DNA from: WTFY01 sp965203725
Lineage (GTDB): Bacteria > Pseudomonadota > Gammaproteobacteria > UBA4575
Length of the DNA stretch: 64,000 bases
Direction of reading: 5' to 3'
NCBI GenBank assembly: GCA_965203725.1
Contig: CBDBDH010000003.1
Coordinates: 186,001-250,000, forward strand
In this document: positions 1 to 8,473 of the stretch, one piece after another
Numbering within the stretch: the first letter of the stretch is position 1
Layout: each line of letters starts with the position of its first letter
Notes under the pieces: model-generated
Databases searched by the model: none
What the model was told of the DNA's origin: nothing
What the model saw: only the letters and a program-made list of their open reading frames with translations
Position numbers and translations under genes: made by a program

Positions 1-1
1 T

Positions 2-64
2 ATTGGTACTCTTTATCGCACATGGGGGTGCACGGTTACGCCTGGACATGGAGGCAGGCCATGA
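2..64 (+). CDS. C-terminal fragment of an upstream gene, possibly tadG
   Basis: Frame 2 is open from the window edge to a TGA at 62-64. That stop overlaps the ATG of the next gene (61) as ATGA, the same coupling used repeatedly in this locus. Only about 20 residues are visible, so the product cannot be identified. TadG would be the expected neighbour of TadE-like genes, but this is inference from gene order only. Confidence 0.35.
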   Translation: MGTLYRTWGCTVTPGHGGRP

Positions 65-645
65 CGCGTGCTCTTGACATATTGCGACAGCATGACGGGG
101 GTGCGGCAGCCGTCGAGTTCGCGTTCGTACTGATGGTGTTCCTTGCGGTAATCATCGCCATCATGGAGTTCGGAATGCTCATGTTGAGGCAGACTCTGAT
201 GGACAATGCGGTGCATGCCGCTTCGCGGTTCGGCATGACCGGTCTGACGGAAGCGCAGCAACGGGCCGAGGTCCGTCGCATCATTGACAACCGCACGATG
301 GGTTTGTTGGACATGGACGAGGTGAGCATCGAGGTGCTGGTTTACGCAAGCTTCGACCGGATCGGGACACCCGAGCCTTTTGTCGATGCGGAACCGTTCA
401 ATGGCGTGTTTGATGACGGGGAGGCCTACACGGATGTCAATGAGAACAGTCAGTGGGATGCGGATCAGGGAAAACCCGGCATGGGGCGTTCCGGAGAGAT
501 CGTGCTGTACCGCGTGAGCTACGACGCACCGTCGATGACAGGTTTTCTGGATGACAGCATGTTCGGTGGCGATGGTGTAATACGGCAGACGGCGAGACTC
601 GCCGTGCGCAACGAACCCTTCGACATACGGGAGGGCAGCGATTGA
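61..645 (+). CDS. TadE-like pseudopilin
   Basis: Predicted minor pseudopilin of the Tad (Flp) type IVc pilus, exported and held in the inner membrane by one N-terminal helix. After a short basic leader comes the block GGAAAVEFAFVL followed by a hydrophobic run, the typical TadE/TadG start with a glutamate near the beginning of the helix. The rest is a soluble periplasmic domain. Start 61 is preferred over an in-frame ATG at 22 because GGAGG lies 6 bases before 61. The product is about 194 residues. The stop overlaps the TTG start of the next TadE-like gene at 642, so the two are probably translationally coupled. Whether it is TadE, TadF or TadG by function is not decidable here. Confidence 0.85.
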   Translation: MTRALDILRQHDGGAAAVEFAFVLMVFLAVIIAIMEFGMLMLRQTLMDNAVHAASRFGMTGLTEAQQRAEVRRIIDNRTMGLLDMDEVSIEVLVYASFDRIGTPEPFVDAEPFNGVFDDGEAYTDVNENSQWDADQGKPGMGRSGEIVLYRVSYDAPSMTGFLDDSMFGGDGVIRQTARLAVRNEPFDIREGSD

Positions 646-1235
646 GACCGACAGACTACAAGTGGAGGACGTTGCCGGGTACGGCAGCAACGGCGTTTCG
701 GTCATTCCTCGCGGCGCGGCGCGGCGATGCGGCGGTTGAATTCGCATTTATCCTGCCTGTCCTTGTTGCATTTATGGTATGCACCTTCGAGGGGGTACAT
801 CTGGTGATGACTCACCAGAAGATGGAACGCGTGGCCGGCATGGTCGGCAACCTTGTAGCCCGTGCCGAGTCGCACACTGTGGATAGTTTCCAGGCCTGTT
901 TTGATGCGGCCGGCCAGATCGCCTTGCCCTATGACTTGTTTGAGAACGGCAATATCGTTGTTTCCTCCGTCGTGGGTCAAGAGGATGGTGAGGATCCCAT
1001 AGTGCTGTGGCAACAGGTGTCCGAGGACGGTGTAACGGTGGTAAGCCGTATCGGAAACCCAGGTGCAACAGCCACTCTGCCCGAGAACCTTAACATTGGT
1101 GAGGGGCAGGGGCTGATCGTGACCGAGGTCTATTTTGATTACGTTCCACGGATGGCGGCACAGATGTTTCCTGCCCGCAGGCTGTACATGCAGGCGCTCC
1201 ACAGCCCGAGACGATCCGCAATCATCACGATGTAG
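642..1235 (+). CDS. second TadE/TadF-like pseudopilin
   Basis: Second minor pseudopilin of the Tad locus, 197 residues, starting with TTG that overlaps the previous stop. A basic N-terminus of about 28 residues is followed by GDAAVEFAFILPVLVAFM, a class-typical processing site and transmembrane helix with the conserved glutamate. The remaining 140 or so residues are a periplasmic domain without recognisable motifs. TadE and TadF are known to be processed by the prepilin peptidase, which is encoded 0.9 kb downstream. A gap of about 560 bases separates it from flp, so flp probably has its own promoter. Confidence 0.82.
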   Translation: MRPTDYKWRTLPGTAATAFRSFLAARRGDAAVEFAFILPVLVAFMVCTFEGVHLVMTHQKMERVAGMVGNLVARAESHTVDSFQACFDAAGQIALPYDLFENGNIVVSSVVGQEDGEDPIVLWQQVSEDGVTVVSRIGNPGATATLPENLNIGEGQGLIVTEVYFDYVPRMAAQMFPARRLYMQALHSPRRSAIITM

Positions 1236-1555
1236 GCTGCCTTAGCCATCAGGCACTGACGCTAACCCTGTTATAAACCAGTGCAGCATCGCGGTTCACG
1301 CTTGTTTTGTGGATGAACACAGCTCACCCGCTTGAGCGCACCCCCGTGCTCCTGCAGACGCCTTAGAGGCAGGTTCAGATGACGATTCGACCCTTCATTT
1401 CTGAACTTAATTCATTGATTTATAGAGATGTTTTACGTTGAAAGCTCGGCGTGCGCACCTCACATGCCGAGCAGTTGCATTTTCTCGATTACCGCATTTA
1501 GCCAGCATGCAACCCGCAGTATTGCGATTTATCCCTAAATTGTGCAAAACTATCG

Positions 1556-1678
1556 TTGCGAACTCACTTATGGCCTTTGGTCGGGCTACCTGCTGATTAA
1601 AACACCAGGCAGGAAACAGATCATGAATTCTGCTATTGGAAATAGGCAGGAATACCACTCCATAAGTGTTGTTCGCAA
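1556..1678. repeat. Inverted repeat with 18-base arms before flp
   Basis: The arm at 1556-1573 (TTGCGAACTCACTTATGG) is matched in inverted form at 1660-1678 (CCATAAGTGTTGTTCGCAA), differing only by the two or three bases in the middle. The arms are about 86 bases apart. Such spacing suits a long RNA stem or two operator half sites joined by looping. The right arm overlaps the next hairpin at 1671-1699. Confidence 0.6.
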
Positions 1679-1699
1679 TGGCCCGACGCCATTGTGAAC
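1671..1699. repeat. Hairpin A in the flp leader
   Basis: GTTCGCAATGG (1671-1681) and CCATTGTGAAC (1689-1699) form an 11-base stem with one mismatch around the loop CCCGACG. The core resembles a second hairpin at 1752-1774, where the same CAATGG and CCATTG arms recur. The TTCGCAA/TTGTGAA ends repeat the end of the larger inverted repeat that starts at 1556. Confidence 0.6.
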
Positions 1700-1751
1700 G
1701 GAATGCATCGGAGTATCGGGGTGAGTACATTCAACAATCAGCTGTCATAGG

Positions 1752-1774
1752 CAATGGTCAGAATAAGACCATTG
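1752..1774 (+). promoter_or_regulatory. Hairpin B just before the flp ribosome binding site
   Basis: CAATGGTC (1752-1759) and GACCATTG (1767-1774) form a perfect 8-base stem with the 7-base loop AGAATAA. It ends 8 bases before AGGAGG of flp, so it could influence translation or transcript stability of the pilin mRNA. It is a near copy of hairpin A. Confidence 0.5.
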
Positions 1775-1797
1775 GCGAACCCAGGAGGAGAATGACC

Positions 1798-1995
1798 ATG
1801 GGAAATACGATAAAGTCTTTAATCTGCGACGAATCGGGTGCCACTGCCACGGAGTATGCCCTGATCATAGGGCTGGTTGCCGTTGCAATCATTGTGGCGC
1901 TTACCAACCTTGGCGGTGAGCTCGTAGAGGTCTTCACAGATGTTGAGGAAGAACTCGCGGATATCGACCGAACTGCCCCACCCGCTGCGGACTGA
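1798..1995 (+). CDS. flp: Flp-type major pilin
   Basis: Structural subunit of the Tad pilus, a 65-residue class IVb prepilin. The leader ends at a glycine before ATATEYALI; the GATATEYALIIGLVAVAII segment has the Flp signature with Glu and Tyr at the start of the hydrophobic helix, where the TadV/CpaA peptidase cuts. A short acidic tail follows. The ATG at 1798 is 9 bases after AGGAGG; an in-frame ATG at 1792 lies only 3 bases after it and is less likely. The gene is single-copy here, has a structured leader upstream and is followed by a strong hairpin, which fits high expression compared with the assembly genes. Confidence 0.93.
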   Translation: MGNTIKSLICDESGATATEYALIIGLVAVAIIVALTNLGGELVEVFTDVEEELADIDRTAPPAAD

Positions 1996-2024
1996 TCATT
2001 TAGAGCAAGTCTGCTGCTTCATGT

Positions 2025-2057
2025 CCTGAAGCACCGCCGGAAAGGCTGTGCTTCAGG
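2025..2057 (+). terminator. Strong hairpin after flp
   Basis: CCTGAAGCAC (2025-2034) pairs perfectly with GTGCTTCAGG (2048-2057), and three more G-C pairs can form inside after one mismatch. There is no run of T after it, so it is more likely a partial terminator or an mRNA-end stabiliser. It would let flp be expressed above the downstream assembly genes. Confidence 0.6.
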
Positions 2058-2093
2058 GAAGATTTAGGCGTTGCATCGTACAAGGCATTATCC

Positions 2094-2621
2094 ATGACGG
2101 TCTTGCCGGTAGTACAGTTGCAAGTGGTTCTTCTCATCGCCTTCGTGGGTCTGGTCGGTGCGGGTGCGGTGACTGACGTGCGCAGCAGGCGTATCCCGGA
2201 TCGCATCAGCCTCGCCGTTGCCTTGGTCTGGGTCATGTATGTACTCGCTGATAATACGGGGTGGCAGAGCGGACTGATTGCCGCTGCCGTCGTATTCGCC
2301 ATTGGATTCGTACTCTTTGAGCGTGGTTTCGCGGGGGGTGGCGACGTCAAGTTGCTGACCGTGGTCAGCCTGTGGGCGGGTACGGAACTGGTGCTGCCCA
2401 TGATTCTGGCCACCGCCATTGCAGGTGTGTTCGTATCGACCGCTGTTTGGATTCATGTTCGTGGCCTTGACTTCTTTTCTCTTGGATGGCGACTGCAAAA
2501 GACAGGCGATCAGGCAGAGCGGCTCTACGCACCTTATGCCGTCGCCATTCTGATGGGCGCAATCTTCGTTGCAGGCACCAAAGCGGTTAATCTTCTCCAT
2601 GCTTTGGAGCCTGTCCTGTGA
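2094..2621 (+). CDS. cpaA: Prepilin peptidase CpaA/TadV
   Basis: Inner-membrane aspartic protease (family A24) that removes leaders from Flp and the TadE-type pseudopilins. The two catalytic aspartates are visible: Asp28 in TDVRSRRIPD after the first helix and Asp84 in GGGDVK. The protein is 175 residues with about five hydrophobic segments, the size of the short A24A peptidases that lack the methylase domain. Its last bases overlap the GTG start of cpaB (GTGA), so it begins a coupled run of assembly genes. Confidence 0.92.
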   Translation: MTVLPVVQLQVVLLIAFVGLVGAGAVTDVRSRRIPDRISLAVALVWVMYVLADNTGWQSGLIAAAVVFAIGFVLFERGFAGGGDVKLLTVVSLWAGTELVLPMILATAIAGVFVSTAVWIHVRGLDFFSLGWRLQKTGDQAERLYAPYAVAILMGAIFVAGTKAVNLLHALEPVL

Positions 2622-3529
2622 TCCGCACGGTCGGGCTGTTCCTGATCCTGATGGCTGTAGTAGGTGGCGTGTACCTGGGAGCGCGCTCCTGGCTGACACC
2701 GCCTGTGCAAGAGGTCAGTGAACTTCCGGAGATGGAGCCTGCAGTGGTTGAGGATATAGGTCCGCGTGTTCTCGTTGCCAAACGCCGTCTGGATGCAGGA
2801 ACATTGATCAAGCCAGCCGATCTGCGCTGGCTGGAGTGGCCACCCGACAAGAGACTTGAGGAACACTATCTCGTCGAAGGTGATGCGACGCGTGAAAGCT
2901 TCGAGGGCACCGTGGTGCGCTCTTGGCTGGCCGAAGGCGAGCCTGTGACAGAGGCACATCTGGTGCAGCGTGGCGAGCGAGGTTTCCTATCAGCAGTTCT
3001 GGAGCCTGGGTACAGGGCGGTGACCATTGATACCAAGGAAGCCCAAGCGCTCGCGGGCCTCGCGTTCCCGGGCGACCGGGTCGACCTGATCCTGTCGTGC
3101 GATCCCTCCAAAGAACGGAGGAAGGAACAGGGGGGTGAGGGGAGTGCTCAAGAGAGATACAAGACCAGGACGCTGCTCACCGACATTCGGGTATTGGCGA
3201 TTAATGATTCGATCAAGCGTCAGATGGATTCCGAGCCTGCAGAAAAACTATCTGTAACCAAGATCAAGACCGTAACTCTCGAAGTGATGCCGGAACAAGC
3301 CGAGGACGTAGTGCGCGCTGCCAAGCTGGGAACCCTGTCGGTCGCCTTGCGGGGTATCCCACCGGAAGGAACAATGTCCGGAGAGTACTCCACTATCAGT
3401 CCTGATGTCCGTGTGTCACTGTGTTCACAGGAACCCATACCCATGCCTCGCGTGGAAGTGGTACACGGAGTGGAAGTGGTGCGTGGAATGGGTTCGCCCA
3501 TGGAAGGATTTGAGGGAGATGACGAATGA
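2618..3529 (+). CDS. cpaB: Flp pilus assembly protein CpaB/RcpC
   Basis: Periplasmic assembly factor, 303 residues. One N-terminal transmembrane helix (about residues 5-24) is followed by an SAF-type beta-clip domain beginning near VLVAKRRLDAGTLIKPADL, then the RcpC/CpaB domain with the segment GYRAVTIDTKEAQALAGLAFPG broken here into its typical elements of a mixed beta fold. CpaB proteins are thought to work with the outer-membrane secretin, which is the next gene. The start is GTG within the cpaA stop; the end overlaps cpaC by ATGA. Confidence 0.88.
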   Translation: MIRTVGLFLILMAVVGGVYLGARSWLTPPVQEVSELPEMEPAVVEDIGPRVLVAKRRLDAGTLIKPADLRWLEWPPDKRLEEHYLVEGDATRESFEGTVVRSWLAEGEPVTEAHLVQRGERGFLSAVLEPGYRAVTIDTKEAQALAGLAFPGDRVDLILSCDPSKERRKEQGGEGSAQERYKTRTLLTDIRVLAINDSIKRQMDSEPAEKLSVTKIKTVTLEVMPEQAEDVVRAAKLGTLSVALRGIPPEGTMSGEYSTISPDVRVSLCSQEPIPMPRVEVVHGVEVVRGMGSPMEGFEGDDE

Positions 3530-4884
3530 TCGGGGTTCGGCTTGCCAGACCGGGCGCACTTGCCTTGATACTAGTCCTCATCTTTGTCTGGGCTGCCGAT
3601 TCTGCTTTCTCGGATGAGGGTCGAGTCATCGAGCCGGGTGTCGATAGAATAGAGATCAATATCGGCGAGGGTGCCTTGGTCCGGCTACCAACAGCAGCAG
3701 CATCGGTATATATATCCGATCCTAAAATTGCCGATCTCCATGTGAGGTCGCCGGAGCTTTTCTATGTGACAGCGTTCAGTCAGGGCGAGGCCACCTTCTT
3801 TGCCGTTGATGACAACGACACCGTACTTGCCAGTATCGGTATCGACGTCGTCGTACCCCAAGAATTTCGTAAAACACTGCAATCCGTGCTACCCGATTCC
3901 ACGGTTGACGTACACCAGATTCAAGGTGGACTGTTGCTTACCGGACAGGTGCGGTCGGCATTGGACGCAGCGGAGGCAGAACGCATCACCGCACAGTTTA
4001 CTGAAGGTGATGAGGTCGTCGTGAACCGACTTCAGGTTGTCGGAGCAAACCAGGTCAATCTTCGCGTCAAGGTGGCCGAGGTGTCTCGAAGCGTGCTTGA
4101 GCGTATCGGATTCAGTTTTGATGGTCTGAGGGTGACTGGGAATTTCCAGTTCGGGCTGGCCACGGGACGCGGTTTTCTGGATACGCCCCGCGAAACAATT
4201 GAAAGACTGTCCGATACAGGGTTGGCACACCTCGTCTATGAAACGTCGCACGCCGATGTCAATGCCATCATCGATGCGCTCGAGTCCGAAGGGCTGGTCT
4301 CGCTGCTGGCTGAGCCCAACCTGACCGCACTCAGTGGCGAGACGGCCAGTTTTCTGGCCGGTGGCGAGTTTCCGATTCCCGTAGCGGATAATTTGGGGAC
4401 CATATCGGTCGAGTTCAAGGACTACGGTGTTTCTCTGGCGTTCACGCCAACCGTCTTGACCGGGAATCGAATCAACCTGAAAGTGGTGCCCGAGGTCAGC
4501 TCCATTACATCGGCGGGCGCCGTTACGGTAGAAGGCATCAGCATCCCCGCGCTCGCCACCCGGCGCGCCAGCACCTCGGTGGAGCTGGGCAGCGGTCAGA
4601 GCTTCGCCATCGCAGGGCTTCTCCTGGCCGACTCCGACCATAGTGTCGACAAGTTTCCGGGACTGGGTGATTTGCCGATTCTGGGTGCACTGTTCCGCTC
4701 AACCCGATTCGAGCGCAGGGAAACCGAACTCGTCGTCATCGTCACGCCCTACATCGTGCAACCCGTGTCGTATGGCGCCCTGGCGACACCGAATGGGGCG
4801 TACAACGGCCCTGACGCAACTGACGAACGTTCCGGCGCGGGGCCTGACCCGGCGTTTATTCCGGGTGGCTTTGAAGTCAAGTAA
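3526..4884 (+). CDS. cpaC: Tad secretin CpaC/RcpA
   Basis: Outer-membrane secretin through which the Flp pilus emerges, 452 residues. It has a signal peptide (hydrophobic stretch ending near ADSAFS), an N-terminal secretin domain typical of CpaC around residues 35-115, a BON-like domain around 120-170, and the C-terminal secretin domain ending with FPGLGDLPILGALFR and ELVVIVTPYIV, both hallmark motifs. It is coupled to cpaB by ATGA. A CpaD-type lipoprotein follows after 9 bases. Confidence 0.93.
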   Translation: MIGVRLARPGALALILVLIFVWAADSAFSDEGRVIEPGVDRIEINIGEGALVRLPTAAASVYISDPKIADLHVRSPELFYVTAFSQGEATFFAVDDNDTVLASIGIDVVVPQEFRKTLQSVLPDSTVDVHQIQGGLLLTGQVRSALDAAEAERITAQFTEGDEVVVNRLQVVGANQVNLRVKVAEVSRSVLERIGFSFDGLRVTGNFQFGLATGRGFLDTPRETIERLSDTGLAHLVYETSHADVNAIIDALESEGLVSLLAEPNLTALSGETASFLAGGEFPIPVADNLGTISVEFKDYGVSLAFTPTVLTGNRINLKVVPEVSSITSAGAVTVEGISIPALATRRASTSVELGSGQSFAIAGLLLADSDHSVDKFPGLGDLPILGALFRSTRFERRETELVVIVTPYIVQPVSYGALATPNGAYNGPDATDERSGAGPDPAFIPGGFEVK

Positions 4885-4893
4885 TAGGGGTTC

Positions 4894-5586
4894 ATGATGT
4901 TGCCACAAAAAATGATAACCAAGGGTGGTGGATACACCCGTCGATTCGGGTGGCAAGGGGTGCTGTTGATTTGCACGATTCTGCTGGCAGCGGGTTGCTC
5001 GCGACCGTTCGATCTACAAAGCCCTGCGCAATCTCCCAAGCTCATTGAATTGCACTGGAACTGGCAGGCTCATCCCGTGCTGTTCGAACCCGGTTCAGCC
5101 ATGCTGTCCGAAGACGAGAGCCGTCGTCTGGATCATTTCCTGAGCGGAGTTGCGCCAAAGCCTGTTCATCGCATCCTGGTCGATTTCGGAGGCGAAGGTG
5201 ACTGGACCCGGCTTGCCCGGGAGCGTATCGATGCCCTTACCCGTCAATTGCATCAGTATCAGCCTGATACCGCGGTGCATGCATATGCGGGGGGCGAAAC
5301 GCCACCTCATGGGGTTCGTGTGCTGGTCGGCCACTATCAGATCGAAATTCCGGACTGTCCTGATCCATGGCAACTGTCCGGGGCGAATCCGGACGATGCG
5401 CGAGATGGCACCTTTGGCTGTGCGACGGCAGTTAATCTCAGCCGGATGGTTGCAGATCCATCGGACCTCCAGCAGGGGCGAAGTCTCTCCCCGGGTGACG
5501 GACAGGTTCTTTCAGCGGCGATACGCAGGTACTGGGAGGATAATGTCAAGGACCCCGTTGCTCCGGTCAGTGGGGGCGGGGAATAG
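4894..5586 (+). CDS. cpaD: Pilus assembly lipoprotein CpaD
   Basis: Outer-membrane-associated lipoprotein of the Tad system, 230 residues. The lipobox LLAAGC places the lipidated Cys near residue 30. The middle part (FEPGSAMLSEDESRRLDHFL) resembles an OmpA-like periplasmic element, and the C-terminal block with FGCATAVNLSRMVADPSDL is diagnostic of CpaD. CpaD is found mostly in CpaC-type Tad loci and is thought to help localise the secretin. Two ATG codons (4894, 4897) are adjacent and either may be used. Confidence 0.88.
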   Translation: MMLPQKMITKGGGYTRRFGWQGVLLICTILLAAGCSRPFDLQSPAQSPKLIELHWNWQAHPVLFEPGSAMLSEDESRRLDHFLSGVAPKPVHRILVDFGGEGDWTRLARERIDALTRQLHQYQPDTAVHAYAGGETPPHGVRVLVGHYQIEIPDCPDPWQLSGANPDDARDGTFGCATAVNLSRMVADPSDLQQGRSLSPGDGQVLSAAIRRYWEDNVKDPVAPVSGGGE

Positions 5587-5594
5587 TAACGGCA

Positions 5595-6803
5595 ATGGTT
5601 GCAGACGTTCCAGCAAGACCCGAAAGCAACGCAGTTCCGGTTGCCTTCACCAACGATGCGGTCACAATGGCGGCGATCGAGAAGGCAGTCAATCGTCACT
5701 GGTCGGGAGCGATTATGATCGAAGGCGGGCCCGACGATGCGACGGCGCACATGAAAGATGCACACGAAGTGGATGTCGTGATCGTCGATCTGGGGTCAAG
5801 CGCACGCATGCTTGAAGACCTCCGGCCCGTGGTGGAGGCATGTAATCCCACGGCACAGGTCATCGCGCTGGGGAGTGCCAATGACCTCGTTCTCTATAAA
5901 CGCCTCATTGCTGCAGGTGCGACTGACTATCTGGTAAAGCCCATCGATGTTGACGAACTTGAGACCTCACTTCTTGCAGCGTTGAGCCACGAGCGACCGG
6001 CGGCGGCTGAAAATACTGCACCGACGGGCAAGATCATCGTCTCCATCGGTGCTCGCGGTGGGGTCGGCGCAACGACCGTTGCGACCAATGCGGCGTGGAT
6101 GCTCGCCGAGGAGCGTGGACAGAAAACGGTTCTGGTCGACCTCGACCTGCAATTCGGTTCAACTGCCCTGGCCCTCGACCTCGTGCCTGCAGATGGCATG
6201 ATCGAAACGTTGCACGACCCGGACCGGATCGACCAGTTGTTTTTGGAAAGAGTGCTGTCCTCCAAGACGACACACTTGTCGGTGCTGGCGGCGGAAGAGG
6301 GCCTGGATCAAGTCCTTGATTTCAAAGAAGTGGGTGTAGAACGTCTGATTGCCGAGTTGAGCCAGATGTTCCCATGGGTCTGGATCGATGTGCCACGCGT
6401 ATTATTCCAGATGACAGCCAACGTGATCGCTAGAGCCTCGCATGTGTTCGTGGTGTCTGAACTGTCACTTGCAGGCATGCGCGATACGATCCGCATCTCC
6501 TCGTACTGCGACGCCCTTAATGACAAGGCGGAGATCGGCGTGATCGTCAACCGTGTCAGTGCTGCTACGGGGATATCGCTGACTGAATTCAAGAAGGGGG
6601 TAACAAAGCCCGTCATTGCCAGTCTACCAGAAGACAAGAAAGCGAGTTCGGTGGTGGTGATCGGCAAGCTCATCACCCAGGTTGCAGAGCGCAGCCAGCT
6701 TGTGGAAGGAATTCGAAGGGTGGTGACGAAATTGGTTCCCGAGTCGAAGAAAAAACGGAGACGCCCGACCTTTTTCGGGTTTCGCAAGGAGACCGATCAG
6801 TGA
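5595..6803 (+). CDS. cpaE: Pilus assembly ATPase CpaE/TadZ
   Basis: Polar localisation factor of the Tad pilus, 402 residues. The N-terminal 120 residues form a receiver-like domain (IVDLGSSARMLEDL, then TDYLVKPID). The C-terminal half is a MinD/ParA-type ATPase with a deviant Walker A GARGGVGATTVATNAAW and the aspartate strand VLVDLDLQFG. TadZ/CpaE proteins place the assembly machine at a cell site. The end is lysine- and arginine-rich (KKKRRRP). It overlaps cpaF by GTGA. Confidence 0.9.
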   Translation: MVADVPARPESNAVPVAFTNDAVTMAAIEKAVNRHWSGAIMIEGGPDDATAHMKDAHEVDVVIVDLGSSARMLEDLRPVVEACNPTAQVIALGSANDLVLYKRLIAAGATDYLVKPIDVDELETSLLAALSHERPAAAENTAPTGKIIVSIGARGGVGATTVATNAAWMLAEERGQKTVLVDLDLQFGSTALALDLVPADGMIETLHDPDRIDQLFLERVLSSKTTHLSVLAAEEGLDQVLDFKEVGVERLIAELSQMFPWVWIDVPRVLFQMTANVIARASHVFVVSELSLAGMRDTIRISSYCDALNDKAEIGVIVNRVSAATGISLTEFKKGVTKPVIASLPEDKKASSVVVIGKLITQVAERSQLVEGIRRVVTKLVPESKKKRRRPTFFGFRKETDQ

Positions 6804-8473
6804 AGTTTGCTCGGCCATCCGCCCAGCCGGTGCCCTCGTCTTCGTCCGCTGACCCGCATGCAGGTGATTTGAGAGAGACGGTTGAGGATGTGGCCGTCCC
6901 GAATCTGCAGGCCATGGTTGATACGGCAGTGGAAGCCCTTGCCAACGGTGAAGATGCCAGCACCTTGGAGACGGCGTCCCGCGTGGATGTGGCCGCCATG
7001 GCTGCCCGCGCAGCCGAAAATGCGCTTGGCTCCGCATTCAAGAGTCTCAATCCCATCCAACGACGCGACCTGATCACCACCGTCGTCAACCGGGTTTTGA
7101 TTTCGGCCAGACCAGGACGCGAGGTGGTTCACAAACCGGTGCAGCCCGTCACACGTAACGACAAAAAACCCAGACGCCCTGCTAAAGCGCCTGATACCGA
7201 GAAACGTAAGGCCTCCAGAATCGTGGAGGATGCACACCCTAGGGTATTGCCGAAGCTTTTGGAGCAGATTGACTTTGGTGCAGCGGCTGAACTTTCGCGC
7301 GATGAACTGACTGACCAGGTTTCCGGTGTAATGACCGACATCCTGGACGAGGAAAAGATTCGGCTCAACCAGCGTGAACAGCAGGCCTTGCTCAAGCTCC
7401 TGCTTGACGAGATGTTGGGGCTGGGACCGCTTGAGCCGCTACTCGAAGATGAGAGTATTTCCGACATTTTGGTGAACGGCCATGCCCGGGTCTACGTTGA
7501 ACGTTTCGGCAAGCTTGAATTGACCGACACGGTATTCCGGGATGATGCGCACGTCATGAATGTAGCGACGCGGATTGTTTCCCAAGTCGGGCGGCGTGTG
7601 GATGAAGCCAATCCGTTGGCAGATGCCCGGCTTGCCGACGGCAGCCGCGTCAACATTATCATCCCGCCTTTGGCCATTGATGGCCCATCGATCTCCATCC
7701 GAAAGTTTTCAAAGCAGAAAATCACGCTCAATGAGATCGAAAAATCGAACGGCATGAACCATGCGATGGTGGTGCTTCTGCAAGTCGCTGCACGCTCGCG
7801 CCTCAACATCCTGATCTCGGGCGGTACCGGCAGTGGCAAAACCACACTTTTGAATGCACTCTCCCAGATGATCGGTCACGATGAGCGGGTGGTGACCATC
7901 GAGGATGCCGCCGAGCTGGATCTGCTCCAGCCGCATGTCGTGCGTCTTGAGACCCGCCCGCCCAGCCTGGAAGGGGAGGGCCTGATCACGATGCGCGACC
8001 TGGTGAAGAATGCCCTGCGGATGCGCCCGGACCGGATCATTATCGGCGAAGTACGTGAGGCAGAGGCCGTGGACATGTTGCAGGCGATGAATACAGGCCA
8101 TGAAGGCTCGATGAGCACAATCCACGCCAATCGTCCGCGTGAGGCACTTACTCGGCTTGAAAACATGGTGAGCATGGCTCACTTCAACCTGCCGGCAAAG
8201 GCCGTGCGTACCCAGATCTCCGAGGCACTCGATGTGATCATCCAGGTTCGCAGAATGCGCGATGGTGTACGACGAGTCACCGACATTGTCGAGGTAGTGG
8301 GCATGGAAGGGGACGTAGTGGTCACGCAGAACCTGTTCAGCTTCAAATACGAAGGTGACGACTCATCGGGCAGCATCCGGGGTCAGTACGAGTATTCCAA
8401 CGTGCGCCCGTACATGATGCCGAAGGCAGAGTTCTTCGGACTTGACCGCGTATTGATGGAGGCCCTGCGCTGA
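6800..8473 (+). CDS. cpaF: Tad secretion ATPase CpaF/TadA
   Basis: Cytoplasmic hexameric ATPase that drives both pilus extension and retraction in Tad systems, 557 residues. The Walker A motif GGTGSGKTT is near residue 342; the Asp box (VVTIEDAAEL), Walker B (RPDRIIIGEVR) and His box (TGHEGSMSTIHAN) follow in normal order. An N-terminal extension of about 130 residues, rich in Ala, Asp and Arg, precedes the conserved domain and is longer than usual. It starts with GTG inside the cpaE stop and is followed directly by tadB (TGATG). Confidence 0.94.
   Translation: MKFARPSAQPVPSSSSADPHAGDLRETVEDVAVPNLQAMVDTAVEALANGEDASTLETASRVDVAAMAARAAENALGSAFKSLNPIQRRDLITTVVNRVLISARPGREVVHKPVQPVTRNDKKPRRPAKAPDTEKRKASRIVEDAHPRVLPKLLEQIDFGAAAELSRDELTDQVSGVMTDILDEEKIRLNQREQQALLKLLLDEMLGLGPLEPLLEDESISDILVNGHARVYVERFGKLELTDTVFRDDAHVMNVATRIVSQVGRRVDEANPLADARLADGSRVNIIIPPLAIDGPSISIRKFSKQKITLNEIEKSNGMNHAMVVLLQVAARSRLNILISGGTGSGKTTLLNALSQMIGHDERVVTIEDAAELDLLQPHVVRLETRPPSLEGEGLITMRDLVKNALRMRPDRIIIGEVREAEAVDMLQAMNTGHEGSMSTIHANRPREALTRLENMVSMAHFNLPAKAVRTQISEALDVIIQVRRMRDGVRRVTDIVEVVGMEGDVVVTQNLFSFKYEGDDSSGSIRGQYEYSNVRPYMMPKAEFFGLDRVLMEALR

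Larger units (their letters stand above)
1236..1797 (+). other. Long untranslated region before flp
   Basis: No convincing gene is present in these 562 bases. The stretch holds several inverted repeats (1556-1573 with 1660-1678; 1671-1699; 1752-1774) and the flp ribosome binding site AGGAGG at 1783-1788. It probably contains the flp promoter and a structured leader. No clear sigma-54 or sigma-70 promoter could be assigned by eye. Confidence 0.5.

Noticed and set aside
22..60. Upstream extension of the first TadE-like gene to ATG 22
   Set aside because: No ribosome binding site before 22, whereas GGAGG stands six bases before ATG 61, which also overlaps an upstream stop as ATGA.
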